A stretch of 64,000 nt of DNA from the NCBI RefSeq assembly GCF_000174755.1, contig NZ_ACLQ01000016.1, positions 124,001 to 188,000 of the forward strand. The letters run 5' to 3'. Source of the stretch: Capnocytophaga gingivalis ATCC 33624. Its GTDB lineage: Bacteria > Bacteroidota > Bacteroidia > Flavobacteriales > Flavobacteriaceae. Shown here one piece after another: positions 19,331-28,357 of this stretch. Under the pieces are notes generated by a model. The model made no database searches. It saw only the letters and a list, made by a program, of their open reading frames with translations, and was not told where the DNA came from. Position numbers and translations under genes: made by a program. The first letter of the stretch is position 1. Each line of letters begins with the position of its first letter.

Positions 19331-22082
19331 TTATTCCAAAGATTAGGTTATACAAATCGCTATAATCTACCCCATTGTAGTAGTTGTACCATACCCCAGA
19401 GAGGGACAGTGCTACCTTGTCCACAAGCATATACTGCGCCATTCCTCCGAAGTTGGCATTGGTGGTGGAGAACTGCCCATAGAGTTGGTAGTTGAGAATC
19501 TCATCGACTGGAGCCGAACCTACCCCTCCGAAGATTGCCAAGAAACTACGCTTGTCCAAGAGGTCATACTGTATTCTCCCAAAAGTGTTGTAATACAGAC
19601 TGTTGTTAAAAGACACTCCTGTGAGCTTGACCAAGAAAGAGAAGTCTTCCAGCGACTTAGTCGCACCTAAGTGTGCTTGGATAAGCTGTGGTGTATCCTC
19701 ACTTCGGAGCTTCTTATACCCTACCCCCACTTGGGCTTCCCACTCATTGCGCAAGGCTCTGTATATAGTAACATTCCCCATATACTCCGGAAAATAATGA
19801 TTGGAGAGTGCTGCATCTATATCGAAATACGACTTGTAGCTTAGTATATGTGTCCATCCTACTTGTCCTTGAAAGGCTCGCTTGTCTGCCCTCCCCGATG
19901 AGGAAAGTCCCAAAGTATAGGTATTCTTAGGCTGATACCTATGGTACAGAGCGGTAAATATCCCTGGCAACTTGGTATCCTTCAGCTGGTTCTGCTGGTA
20001 GGAGAATTGTATCTCATTCTTATAAGTCTTGTACTTGAGGTAGTTCAGATGCCTTTTGAACTCAGCAAGCTCCACCAAGGACGGATTGAACTGTCGCTGG
20101 TAATAGTAGGCGCTATCATACTGCTTTTGCCCCTCGAATATACGTCCTCGCTCATACTGCAAGTTCTTGTTCAGGGGGTCATACTGTAGTGCCTTGAGCA
20201 AGGTGTGCTGTGCTTGGTCATAATCCCTTTGCTTATACTCCTTTTGCGCCTGTTTTTCAGCCGCTTCAGCGTAGGCCTTGGAAAGGTCTTTGTTATAAGC
20301 ATATTTCTCAAGGTAAGGCTCTAAAGCATTTATCCCTTCCTGAGGTCTATCGGTGCGGGTGTAGGCATAGGCCTCTTGTTCTACAAAGTAAAAATCATCT
20401 GGATAGAGAGCCTTTCCCTTCTGGGCATAGCTCAGTACTTCATCTTCCTTTTTCAGCAGGGAAGAAGTCGCCACAATATACCTAAGTCCTTGATTGCTAT
20501 TTTCCTTGAGTGTCATCAGTTTTTTCTGTTGCTCATAGGCAGTGGTAGCATCTCCCTTTTCATTGAGGTACTTGATATAAGCCAAAGCCGTTTCCTCATA
20601 TCCACTGATATAGAAGTCGTTATCCTTGGCATCACTTTCCCCTATGAGTTTTTCATAGATCTCCAAGGCCTGCGGATACTGCCTCAGGGCGGATAGTGCT
20701 GCTGCTTTTCTTAGGTAGCCTCCCTTGCTCTGAGGATATTGCTGGATAAGGAGCTCTGCCTGTTCTAAAGCCTTGCCATACTGATGATTATTGAGATAGG
20801 CTCCATATAGGGCAGCGATGGCATCCTCTCGCCACTCGAAGGACGGCTGTGCTGCCACCCATTGCAAATCGGGGATGGCCTCGGTATACCTTCCTTGTTG
20901 TGCCAACTGCTGCCCTCGGTTATAGCGGTATTGTAGGTAGTTATTTCGTATATCCGCATCGTTGGGATACTTCGAGAAAAGCTCCTCCAAGACCTTATAT
21001 GCCTCCTTATCCTGCCCAGAGAGCATAAGGTAGGTGTATTTCTTAGACAACAGATCCTTGGTGCGTCCACGGCTTTTGATACCCTTTTCTATATATACAG
21101 CAGCATCGGTATAGTAGCCCTTGGTCAGGGAATTATTGATAAGGTAGTCCAGTGCCTCCGCATTGGAGGGGTTGTTCTCATAGAGCTTGCCATAGAGCAC
21201 ATAGGGGTCGGACTGGTTTTGGTAGAGAGCCGCCTGAGCAAGCAAGTCATTGTAATTCTTGAGCATCTGAGGGGACTTATTGCCCTTTTTCATTTCTTGT
21301 TGGATAAACTCTACCGCCTCCACCGGACGATTCATCTCGGAGAGAATACCTATTTTTCGATTGATAAGCTCTTGGTTATTAGGCAAGTTCTGCAAGCCTC
21401 GATTCACATACGTCAGTGCCTTATCCTTGTCCCCCGAGAGGAGGTATGTATTGGTCAGGGTGAGATATGCCTCTTCATCCTTAGGATTCAGGCGGAGGGT
21501 CTCTTGCTCCATCTTGATGGCTTCCTCTATATTTCCTTTCTTTTTCTCTTGGGAAGACTGCACCTGAAGGGAGTAGAGGTAATCCTTTTTGAACTGCTCA
21601 TCCTGAGGGTAGATCACTCGGATGCGCTTGAGCAAGCGATTTGCCTCTATATCATTGCCTTGTAAGCGATAAAGAGCAATCTTCTTGCGCCAGAGTTCAG
21701 CGTCGTAGGGGCGGGTCTCCAGCAGCTCATTCACGTAGCATATCGCACTGGAATAATGCTTCTGTGTGGTCTCGATACTGGCCAAGATCTCCTTGGCTGC
21801 CACATGGTTAGGAAGCTCATCCAGCGCCCTTAGCAAGTGGTAGCGTGCCTTGTCATTGTCTTGCTTTTGGTAGTAGTACGTCCCCATGTAGAACTGAATA
21901 TCCCCATTCTTAGGATACTGGGTTATATTCTTGTCCAACAGCTTCTTAGCCTCTTCGTACTGTCCTTCTTTGAAGTAACTATCAATCAGCTTGAGCTCCT
22001 TCTTATCCTGTGCTACAACCGAGATACATGGAAGCAGGAGCAGCAGTACACTATATATTTTTGTCATTTTCATCTTTTGCAT
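19317..22082 (-). CDS. TPR protein with C-terminal YaiO-type outer-membrane barrel
   Basis: The 921-residue product has a signal peptide (from any of three Met codons at 22082, 22073 and 22067) ending at V-V-A-Q. About residues 25-640 are tandem tetratricopeptide repeats (several Y-x-x-G or A-L-x-Y-D-P-x-N units), and the last 260 residues alternate aromatic strands and end in N-V-S-F, as in YaiO-family 12-strand-like barrels. A TPR superhelix in front of an outer-membrane barrel is the design of PgaA, BcsC and AlgK/AlgE exporters, so the protein probably conducts polysaccharide across the outer membrane. It lies between the synthase and DUF4838 genes. Confidence 0.8.
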   Translation of the reverse strand: MQKMKMTKIYSVLLLLLPCISVVAQDKKELKLIDSYFKEGQYEEAKKLLDKNITQYPKNGDIQFYMGTYYYQKQDNDKARYHLLRALDELPNHVAAKEILASIETTQKHYSSAICYVNELLETRPYDAELWRKKIALYRLQGNDIEANRLLKRIRVIYPQDEQFKKDYLYSLQVQSSQEKKKGNIEEAIKMEQETLRLNPKDEEAYLTLTNTYLLSGDKDKALTYVNRGLQNLPNNQELINRKIGILSEMNRPVEAVEFIQQEMKKGNKSPQMLKNYNDLLAQAALYQNQSDPYVLYGKLYENNPSNAEALDYLINNSLTKGYYTDAAVYIEKGIKSRGRTKDLLSKKYTYLMLSGQDKEAYKVLEELFSKYPNDADIRNNYLQYRYNRGQQLAQQGRYTEAIPDLQWVAAQPSFEWREDAIAALYGAYLNNHQYGKALEQAELLIQQYPQSKGGYLRKAAALSALRQYPQALEIYEKLIGESDAKDNDFYISGYEETALAYIKYLNEKGDATTAYEQQKKLMTLKENSNQGLRYIVATSSLLKKEDEVLSYAQKGKALYPDDFYFVEQEAYAYTRTDRPQEGINALEPYLEKYAYNKDLSKAYAEAAEKQAQKEYKQRDYDQAQHTLLKALQYDPLNKNLQYERGRIFEGQKQYDSAYYYQRQFNPSLVELAEFKRHLNYLKYKTYKNEIQFSYQQNQLKDTKLPGIFTALYHRYQPKNTYTLGLSSSGRADKRAFQGQVGWTHILSYKSYFDIDAALSNHYFPEYMGNVTIYRALRNEWEAQVGVGYKKLRSEDTPQLIQAHLGATKSLEDFSFLVKLTGVSFNNSLYYNTFGRIQYDLLDKRSFLAIFGGVGSAPVDEILNYQLYGQFSTTNANFGGMAQYMLVDKVALSLSGVWYNYYNGVDYSDLYNLIFGINVSF

Positions 22083-22138
22083 TTTTTAGTTTTGAACCGC
22101 TACGGGTTGCTGCTTCTTCTTATCAATCCCTTTGCGGG

Positions 22139-23524
22139 TCATTTCTCCCCATTCGAAGTTTTTTTTGATAAAAAACTGATATACCCTCTGATACTGAAAT
22201 AGACAATCAGCAGGTGATAGGTAAAGGGTTCTATCAGGGTGATGGCAAACAGTCGAAAATACTCCCTGAGCCTCTTGTAATGTTGCTTGGTGACATAGTC
22301 AAAGACAATAGCTGAGGAGGAGACCATCAGCCCAAAGAGGTAAATAGTTCCGAAGATCAGAAGAGCATTCGTATAGTTCATTCTCCCTATGACAAGCAGG
22401 TAGATAAGTATTCCCCAGCCGACTATTTCAATAAGTGGGGCTAAGAATTCGAAGAGGAACATATAGGGCATGGTCACCAGTCCCAAGCGCCCATACTTGT
22501 AGTTCCACAAGTACTTGCGGTAGATCATAAAGAATTGGAACAGCCCACGCGCCCAGCGGGTGCGCTGCTTATACATAACCGAATAGTTCGGTGGCCCCTC
22601 GGTCCAGCAACATGTATCAGGAATCTCCACGATGCGATAATCGTAATTGAAATCCCTCATATAGACAATCATACGAGTGACCATATCCATATCCTCGGCA
22701 AAGGATGCCGGATCATAGCCCCCTGCATTGATAAGTATTTCCTTGTCAAAGAGACCTAAGCCCCCAGATATATTGGGCACCCCATTGATCACCGACCAGC
22801 CCATTTTTCCTACCAAGTAGGAACGCAAGTACTCGATTTCTTGGAAAGCGGGAAAGAAAGACTTAGGAGGGCTTACACGTACGAGCTTCCCGTCCTCCAT
22901 CTCGCAACCATTGCTCATACGCAGGGTAGCTCCTACCCCTATCACTCGTACCGATGATTTGAGGAAAGGCATAATCATCCGCAACAAGGCATCCTTGGCC
23001 AATACACAATCTACATCCGTATTGAGCATATATGGATACCTACAGGCATTCACCCCCGCATTGGAAGCATCGGCCTTGGTCCCTCCATTGACCTTATCCA
23101 CTACGGTAAGCTTGGCATATTTGGGGTTTTTGGACTTGAAAATACGCTTTACGGGTGATGCCTTGATACGCTCTATATACATAAAGGGCGTTTCTTCCAG
23201 CTCATATTCTTCTATCAGTAGCTCCAGTGTCCTGTCCTTGCTCCCGTCATTGACGATAACCACCTCATACTTAGGATAGTCCAGGGAGAGCAATGAGTTC
23301 ACATTGGAGATAATGGTCGTCTGTTCGTTATAGGCTGGTGCCACGATAGAAATCCCCGGTGCCAAGGGTGAGTTCCTTAACGTAATGAGGTCTAAATCCG
23401 TATATTTCCACTTGTTATTTCGCAAGTTCTGGCGTGCCATGAGCACCTGTGCACCGATGCACAGAAGAATCATGATCGAATAGATCAATACCGATATCTG
23501 AAAAATATCATAGAGTAGTTCCAT
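22139..23524 (-). CDS. Processive family 2 glycosyltransferase (polysaccharide synthase)
   Basis: The 461-residue membrane enzyme has one N-terminal helix (about 8-30), a GT-A domain, and four or so C-terminal helices. All motifs of processive GT2 synthases are present: V-N-D-G-S with D93, D170-V-D172, A-E277-D278 and Q320-R-T-R-W324. Together they indicate repeated addition of one sugar and coupled translocation through the inner membrane, as in PgaC, HasA or BcsA. There is no PilZ domain in the protein. It starts 3 bases after the HEAT gene stop and precedes the TPR/barrel gene, so polymer synthesis and export are co-transcribed. The sugar cannot be deduced. Confidence 0.9.
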   Translation of the reverse strand: MELLYDIFQISVLIYSIMILLCIGAQVLMARQNLRNNKWKYTDLDLITLRNSPLAPGISIVAPAYNEQTTIISNVNSLLSLDYPKYEVVIVNDGSKDRTLELLIEEYELEETPFMYIERIKASPVKRIFKSKNPKYAKLTVVDKVNGGTKADASNAGVNACRYPYMLNTDVDCVLAKDALLRMIMPFLKSSVRVIGVGATLRMSNGCEMEDGKLVRVSPPKSFFPAFQEIEYLRSYLVGKMGWSVINGVPNISGGLGLFDKEILINAGGYDPASFAEDMDMVTRMIVYMRDFNYDYRIVEIPDTCCWTEGPPNYSVMYKQRTRWARGLFQFFMIYRKYLWNYKYGRLGLVTMPYMFLFEFLAPLIEIVGWGILIYLLVIGRMNYTNALLIFGTIYLFGLMVSSSAIVFDYVTKQHYKRLREYFRLFAITLIEPFTYHLLIVYFSIRGYISFLSKKTSNGEK

Positions 23525-23527
23525 TTT

Positions 23528-24667
23528 CTATAGCGTTCTTTGGTTTAGAGGGTTTTCCACATGTTCGAAAGCCAAAAGTTCCTGCGGCTTGGCCTGTGCT
23601 TTTAGTCGCTCGAAGATAGCCTTTCCAGACTTCCCGAAGCACAATAGAGTATAGAGCCCTTGCATTTTTGTCTCTACATTGTGCGTGGTCACTACGGCAT
23701 TCTCCACAAAAGGTAGGGAGTCCTCTTGGGCAAACTCTCCTAAGGTCTTGAGGATTTCCTCCTGAATAAAAGAGGGTTGTACTGGGTATATCCCCATAAG
23801 GAAAGTAGCCGCTTCCTTGTACTGCAAGACCCCTAAGGTTCTGATAATCTGTTGGCGGAGCTTCATACCACTGCTTTCGATCATCTTGAGCAAGTAAGGC
23901 GAAGCCTCCTTCTGACCATAACACCCCATCTCGTAGACCAAGAACGACTTGAGTGCCTCGCCTGCTGAGTGGTTCTGTACCCAATGGATAAAATTAGGAA
24001 TCGTTTCCTCAGGCTTTTTGCTTAGTATCTCATGAATTTCGATATTATCCCATTCAGAGAATTGGTCGTCGAAATCATTATCGAAGAACTTGAAAGGATT
24101 ATTCTTACTAATATATATATACAAGCTGCGGGCTTTCCTTCTCAGTATAGAGTTCTTGATGGTAGTCATAGGAATAATCACCGACTCGGCTATGACCAGG
24201 TTCAGTCCCTTTATCTTGCGCAAAGCCCTTTCCTTACGTTTTTTAGAGCCTTTGAGGAGTTCCGCTTCCCAGAATTTTTTGAGCTTGAGCTCCTCCATGA
24301 GCAGTTCATAGTTCTTTTTGTTCGCCTTGGGATATGTGTCGATAATCTCCAGTATAAGGTTGGTCAGCTCTCGCTTGAATCCATTGTCATAAGAGCTAAC
24401 TCCCAGATAGTTATGAAACTCACTACTGCTGAAGACCTGCTCGGTAAGGAGAATTTCTTTGATTCTCTCAAAATACTCTCGGCGGAGATAGGCTACTCTC
24501 CGCTGGGTCTTGCGTCGCTTGAAGTGCTTTTTGATAAGAAAAAGAATATTATACGCACATAGGCACGAGAGGATAAAAACCAAGGTGTATAATATTTTTA
24601 GGAATAAACTATTGATTTGAAACAATTCATAGTAATATTCCACATTCATTAGGAATTTTTCCATCAA
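23528..24667 (-). CDS. Membrane-anchored HEAT-repeat protein
   Basis: The 379-residue product has one transmembrane helix at about residues 22-46 followed by a basic stretch (K-K-H-F-K-R-R-K-T-Q-R-R) and a cytoplasmic all-helical domain. The C-terminal half contains HEAT-type units, for example E-M-G-C-Y-G-Q-K-E-A-S-P-Y-L and T-L-G-V-L-Q-Y-K-E-A. As first gene of the operon, directly before the synthase, it is probably a scaffold or regulator that docks on the synthase; this is inference. The start may be the second Met (24664) or a later one at M-N-V-E-Y-Y. Confidence 0.75.
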   Translation of the reverse strand: MMEKFLMNVEYYYELFQINSLFLKILYTLVFILSCLCAYNILFLIKKHFKRRKTQRRVAYLRREYFERIKEILLTEQVFSSSEFHNYLGVSSYDNGFKRELTNLILEIIDTYPKANKKNYELLMEELKLKKFWEAELLKGSKKRKERALRKIKGLNLVIAESVIIPMTTIKNSILRRKARSLYIYISKNNPFKFFDNDFDDQFSEWDNIEIHEILSKKPEETIPNFIHWVQNHSAGEALKSFLVYEMGCYGQKEASPYLLKMIESSGMKLRQQIIRTLGVLQYKEAATFLMGIYPVQPSFIQEEILKTLGEFAQEDSLPFVENAVVTTHNVETKMQGLYTLLCFGKSGKAIFERLKAQAKPQELLAFEHVENPLNQRTL

Positions 24668-24719
24668 TTTATTTTACTTTAACGATTAAATCTCAGTGTT
24701 TTATGAAAAAAATTTGGGG

Positions 24720-24727
24720 CAAAAGTA
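24720..24727 (-). promoter_or_regulatory. Promoter -7 element of the exopolysaccharide-type operon
   Basis: Minus strand TACTTTTG, 52 bases before the HEAT gene start. A TTTG (24756-24753) lies 25 bases upstream, slightly further than usual. Confidence 0.5.
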
Positions 24728-24804
24728 CAATTATTTTCCAAGAAAGAAAGCTCAAAGCTGTTAAACGTATTGTAAACTTATCTAAAGGATTTGGAAACAA
24801 AAAA

Positions 24805-24832
24805 GAGGCTGCCTCATAGTCAAGACAGCCTC
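24805..24832 (-). terminator. gdhA terminator
   Basis: GAGGCTG pairs with CAGCCTC across an interior loop; on the minus strand the hairpin is followed by TTTTTTG, giving a U tract for gdhA transcription. Confidence 0.75.
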
Positions 24833-24852
24833 TGCTTATTTAACAAAAACAA

Positions 24853-26193
24853 TTATATGACCCCTTGGTCGAGCATCGCATGGGCTACTTTCATGAATCC
24901 AGCGATATTAGCTCCTTTTACATAGTTGATATATCCTTCTTCTTGTCCGTACTTGAGGCAAGCGTTGTGGATAGACTCCATGATCTGGTGAAGCTTAGCA
25001 TCTACCTCTTCGGAAGTCCAAGAAAGGTGAGCGGCATTCTGAGTCATTTCCAAACCAGAAGTAGCTACCCCACCAGCATTGACAGCCTTACCTGGAGCAA
25101 AAGGCAACTTAGCATCTTGGAAGGCTTTGATAGCCTCTGGAGTACAACCCATGTTGGACACCTCTGCTACGAGTTTCACTCCATTAGCGATGAGTGTCTT
25201 GGCATCGTCTCCGTCCAATTCGTTTTGGAAAGCACAAGGCAATGCTATATCACAAGGGATCACCCATGCTTTTTTACCTGCGGTGAACTTACTTTCTTTC
25301 GCAAATTTTTCAGCGAAAGGTGCTACGATATTGCGGTTAGAAGCGCGGAGCTCAAGTAGGTAGTCAATCATCTCTTGAGTCATACCTCCAGGTACTTCTA
25401 CACAACCGTCAGGTCCAGAGAGACCGATTACTTTAGCACCAAGTTGGGTTGCTTTTTCTGATGCTCCCCAAGCCACATTTCCGAAACCAGAAACTACCAC
25501 ACGCTGTCCCTTGATATCGCGACCGAGCTTTTTGAGCATATGATCTACAAAATAAAGAGCTCCATACCCTGTCGCTTCTGGACGGATAAGGGAGCCTCCC
25601 CAGTTGATACCCTTACCGGTGAGTACCCCTGTATTGTATTCGTGTGCCAATTTTTTGTACATACCGTACATATAGCCTATCTCACGGCCTCCTACCCCTA
25701 CGTCGCCTGCAGGCACGTCGGTATCAGGACCTATGTATTTCCACAATTCGAGCATGAAGGCCTGGCAGAAGCGCATGATTTCCGCATCAGACTTGCCAGT
25801 AGGATCGAAGTCTGATCCTCCCTTAGCTCCTCCCATAGGTAGGGTAGTAAGCGCATTCTTGAAGGTTTGTTCGAACCCTAAGAACTTAAGCATAGAAGGA
25901 TTCACTGCCTTGTGGAAGCGGATACCTCCTTTGTAAGGACCTATGGCAGCATTGAACTGCACACGGTAGCCAAGGTTAGATTGTACCTCTCCTTTGTCAT
26001 CTACCCAATCCACACGGAAGGTATGGATACGATCAGGCTCTACAATACGTTCGATGATTTTTGCCTTAGCAAATTCTGGGTGCTGGTTGTACACATCGTG
26101 TACTGATTCCAACACTTCATGTACTGCTTGTAAGTACTCTTTTTCTCCTGGGTGCTTTGCCTCCAATGAGGCCATAATCTTTTGTACGTCCAT
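24853..26193 (-). CDS. gdhA: NADP-type glutamate dehydrogenase GdhA
   Basis: The 446-residue protein catalyses reversible amination of 2-oxoglutarate to glutamate. The length is that of the hexameric NADP(H) family. Conserved blocks include G-P-Y-K-G-G-I-R-F-H, the active-site lysine region P-M-G-G-A-K-G-G-S-D-F-D-P, P-A-G-D-V-G-V-G-G-R-E-I-G and a Rossmann G-F-G-N-V-A-W-G. It is a single gene with its own promoter (26304-26274) and terminator. The last 265 or so bases exist as a second, promoterless copy at 15112-15378. Confidence 0.97.
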   Translation of the reverse strand: MDVQKIMASLEAKHPGEKEYLQAVHEVLESVHDVYNQHPEFAKAKIIERIVEPDRIHTFRVDWVDDKGEVQSNLGYRVQFNAAIGPYKGGIRFHKAVNPSMLKFLGFEQTFKNALTTLPMGGAKGGSDFDPTGKSDAEIMRFCQAFMLELWKYIGPDTDVPAGDVGVGGREIGYMYGMYKKLAHEYNTGVLTGKGINWGGSLIRPEATGYGALYFVDHMLKKLGRDIKGQRVVVSGFGNVAWGASEKATQLGAKVIGLSGPDGCVEVPGGMTQEMIDYLLELRASNRNIVAPFAEKFAKESKFTAGKKAWVIPCDIALPCAFQNELDGDDAKTLIANGVKLVAEVSNMGCTPEAIKAFQDAKLPFAPGKAVNAGGVATSGLEMTQNAAHLSWTSEEVDAKLHQIMESIHNACLKYGQEEGYINYVKGANIAGFMKVAHAMLDQGVI

Positions 26194-26228
26194 TATTATT
26201 TTTTTATTTAGGTAACTTTTTTAGGTAA

Positions 26229-26244
26229 ACTCGCATGAGCGAGT
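26229..26244. repeat. Small palindrome in the gdhA leader
   Basis: ACTCGCATGAGCGAGT has 6-base arms and lies in the gdhA 5' leader, 36 bases before the start codon on the minus strand. Related text (TAGGTAAAGTTGTGTGAGCA) occurs near 28011 and in the repeat at 30951. Confidence 0.45.
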
Positions 26245-26273
26245 ATGTTAAGTGTCAACTGCCAACTGACAAG

Positions 26274-26304
26274 CAAAGGTACGTATTTTTATGAGAATAA
26301 ACAA
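26274..26304 (-). promoter_or_regulatory. gdhA promoter
   Basis: On the minus strand TTG (26304-26302), 20 bases, TACCTTTG (26281-26274), giving a leader of about 75 bases. Confidence 0.7.
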
Positions 26305-26406
26305 GCAAAAAGACAACAATTTTCACTTTCCCTTTATTCCTGCAAGGTTGCGACATAGAAAGAGTGAGAGACCTGTTGCTTTCCTTGTCCTTCTCAAAGG
26401 GGACTC

Positions 26407-27300
26407 TTAGAAATAAGAGAGTATCAAAATAGTAACAAATGCAAAAGGAGAGGCATAGATAAGGCTGTCAAGCCTATCGAGCAACCCTCCATGACCAGGG
26501 AGGATGGTGCCACTGTCCTTCTTGCCGGCTACACGCTTGAACTTGGATTCGACCAAGTCGCCCAAAGTGCCCGCCACGACCAGTACCGCCGCAATAACCA
26601 ACCACTTCCACAGCTCTTTGTTGCTATAAAGGGAAAGCCATGCTGCCACCAATAGCGCCCCTACAAAGCCTCCTATGAAGCCCTCTACGGTCTTCTTAGG
26701 CGAGACAGAAGGAAAGAGCTTGGTGCGCCCCAAAAACCTCCCTGATACATAGGCAAAGCTATCACTCGCCCAGATAATCGCCAAAAGGGCTATCATAGTG
26801 TGTTGCGCCTCTGAAAAAGCCTCAGAGAACTGCCATTGGGAAAACTCCCAAAAAGCAAAAGACGCGGCTGTAATCTCTTGTTCGTTCTTATATATCTCCA
26901 CCTTATAGAGCAGTGAGATAAAAAGACATCCTCCCCCTACATAGAGCAGGGCTAAGAGGAATTTCTGCCATTGGGTATAGCTCACTGCCTCATGCCTGTA
27001 GAGGTAGAAGCCTAAGTATACATCGGTGGAAATCACTGCCAAAAGTAGTAGGTATACGACAAAATTATTACTGAAACCCTCCATTGGGATCAGATAATTG
27101 AAGCACCACCACAAGCACAGAAAAGCCAAGTAGACGGCACTACTGGAGAGGCGTACCAACCTCTTGAATTCGTAAAGACAAATAAGTCCAAAGACAAGGA
27201 AGAGAAAGCCAAAAGCCTCAGCATTGGAGAGCATAATGGCAGTAAGAAGAAGGAATACATACAGGATTCCCGTGATACTACGCTTTAATAGTTCGTTCAT
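26407..27300 (-). CDS. cdsA: Phosphatidate cytidylyltransferase CdsA
   Basis: The protein makes CDP-diacylglycerol from phosphatidate and CTP, the branch point of phospholipid synthesis. Starting at the ATG at 27300 it has 297 residues and about eight membrane helices; an upstream start at 27351 would overlap the neighbour deeply and adds a non-conserved tail. The CdsA signature is complete near the C-terminus: K-R-V-A-G-K-K-D-S-G-T-I-L-P-G-H-G-G-L, followed by L-D-R-L-D-S. The chosen start overlaps the stop of the LUD gene as ATGA, which supports translational coupling. Confidence 0.95.
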   Translation of the reverse strand: MNELLKRSITGILYVFLLLTAIMLSNAEAFGFLFLVFGLICLYEFKRLVRLSSSAVYLAFLCLWWCFNYLIPMEGFSNNFVVYLLLLAVISTDVYLGFYLYRHEAVSYTQWQKFLLALLYVGGGCLFISLLYKVEIYKNEQEITAASFAFWEFSQWQFSEAFSEAQHTMIALLAIIWASDSFAYVSGRFLGRTKLFPSVSPKKTVEGFIGGFVGALLVAAWLSLYSNKELWKWLVIAAVLVVAGTLGDLVESKFKRVAGKKDSGTILPGHGGLLDRLDSLIYASPFAFVTILILSYF

Positions 27301-27899
27301 TCGTTGGTATTTAGATCTTCTAAGAGAAGTAAGTAAGTGGTTCGATAACAATTCTCATAGAGAATGGAATCTTTTTCCTTAGGAGGCAAAAAAGCCCTAA
27401 GAGTACGGATATTATTGGGGCGGTTCTGCTGTGTCTGCCTATTGAGTCCTCCCATAGCATCGAAGAGCGTGGCGACAATCTGGCTTATTTTGGCCACTAC
27501 CACAAGGTTCTGAGGGAGTTCGTCCAAGTGCTTCTGCCCCAGCTGTCGGGAAGAAAATAACAGAGACCCTTCCTCGGCCACTAAGTACTCACAATCGGTG
27601 AGAAAGTGGGTAGCTTCTTGGTCATCATCAGTAAAAAAAGTATGAGGCACAGCCGAAAACAAGGCTTCTACCTGCTCATTGTGCGAGAAGACAAGGCTGT
27701 CAGCGCCCTTGTCCAAGAGTATCGTTTGTAATATATTAGGGAGCTCTATTGGATTCTCTATGTAGATAAAGATACCTCCTTTATTCTTGAAGTTGTTTAC
27801 AAACGCTTCGTCAATAGGGAGATCGCTATTCTTTCCTTCGTATACTTCAGAAGGGGCTTCAGAAAAAGCTCCTTTGAATAATTTTTCAAGCCATTTCAT
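27297..27899 (-). CDS. LUD domain protein (LutC/YkgG-like)
   Basis: The 200-residue cytosolic protein shows the LUD-fold pattern: an N-terminal helix, then F-V-N-N-F-K-N-K-G-G, D-C-E-Y-L-V-A-E-E-G-S-L-L, and L-V-V-V-A-K-I-S-Q-I-V. LUD proteins belong to the LutABC lactate oxidation group, but in Flavobacteriia a lone LUD gene is regularly paired with cdsA, and its role there is not established. It overlaps cdsA by four bases (ATGA). Confidence 0.75.
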   Translation of the reverse strand: MKWLEKLFKGAFSEAPSEVYEGKNSDLPIDEAFVNNFKNKGGIFIYIENPIELPNILQTILLDKGADSLVFSHNEQVEALFSAVPHTFFTDDDQEATHFLTDCEYLVAEEGSLLFSSRQLGQKHLDELPQNLVVVAKISQIVATLFDAMGGLNRQTQQNRPNNIRTLRAFLPPKEKDSILYENCYRTTYLLLLEDLNTNE

Positions 27900-28331
27900 C
27901 TACTTTAATGATTAATGATCAATGATTAATAATTAATGATTTATTGTTGAATGGTCATTTACCTATAGTTGGTGCATTTTTTATAGCTTGTGCTTATTAT
28001 TTAGGTAAAGTTGTGTGAGCAATAACATTTTTCACTTTTCATCCCTCACTCAAATGAGGGGGTAAAGGTAAGGAAAATAATAGAAAGAAAGAAATGTTTT
28101 ATGCTTTTATTTTATTTTTCATCCTTTATGACTCCTTCCGCTCTGAATCTTTTTTAATCTCTCCTTATATGCCCTCAGGTCAAGGGATATTGCCTTACGA
28201 TCTACACTAACTATGTTCTGAATAGCAACTCAAAACACTCCTCTTATGCAGGAAAACGCTCTCGCACGTTAAAAAAGTTAATTTATAGCCAAAAACTGTT
28301 TTTTTAACACCCTTTTTTTAGAATGTTTTTG
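27900..28331. other. Gene-free stretch between the LUD gene and aroA
   Basis: I see no gene. It holds an AT-rich low-complexity leader (ATTAATGAT repeats near 27907-27940), a sequence near 28011 related to the 26222 and 30951 repeats, and a small palindrome CCCTCACTCAAATGAGGG near 28043. Promoters of both flanking genes must lie here. Confidence 0.5.
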
Positions 28332-28339
28332 TAATTTTG
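28332..28339 (+). promoter_or_regulatory. aroA promoter -7 element
   Basis: TAATTTTG matches TAnnTTTG and lies 18 bases before the ATG at 28358. It shows that an upstream in-frame TTG at 28337 is not a start codon, because it is part of the promoter. Confidence 0.65.
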
Positions 28340-28357
28340 CGCCCTCTAAGATATAAC

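Noticed and set aside
23508-23984. 158-codon minus-strand frame within the HEAT gene
   Set aside because: It lies in another frame of the same strand as a convincing HEAT protein and ends inside the synthase gene start; composition is Gly/Arg/Ser-rich, as in out-of-frame reading.
28337-28339. TTG start for aroA
   Set aside because: It is part of the -7 promoter element; the ATG at 28358 is normal for the family.
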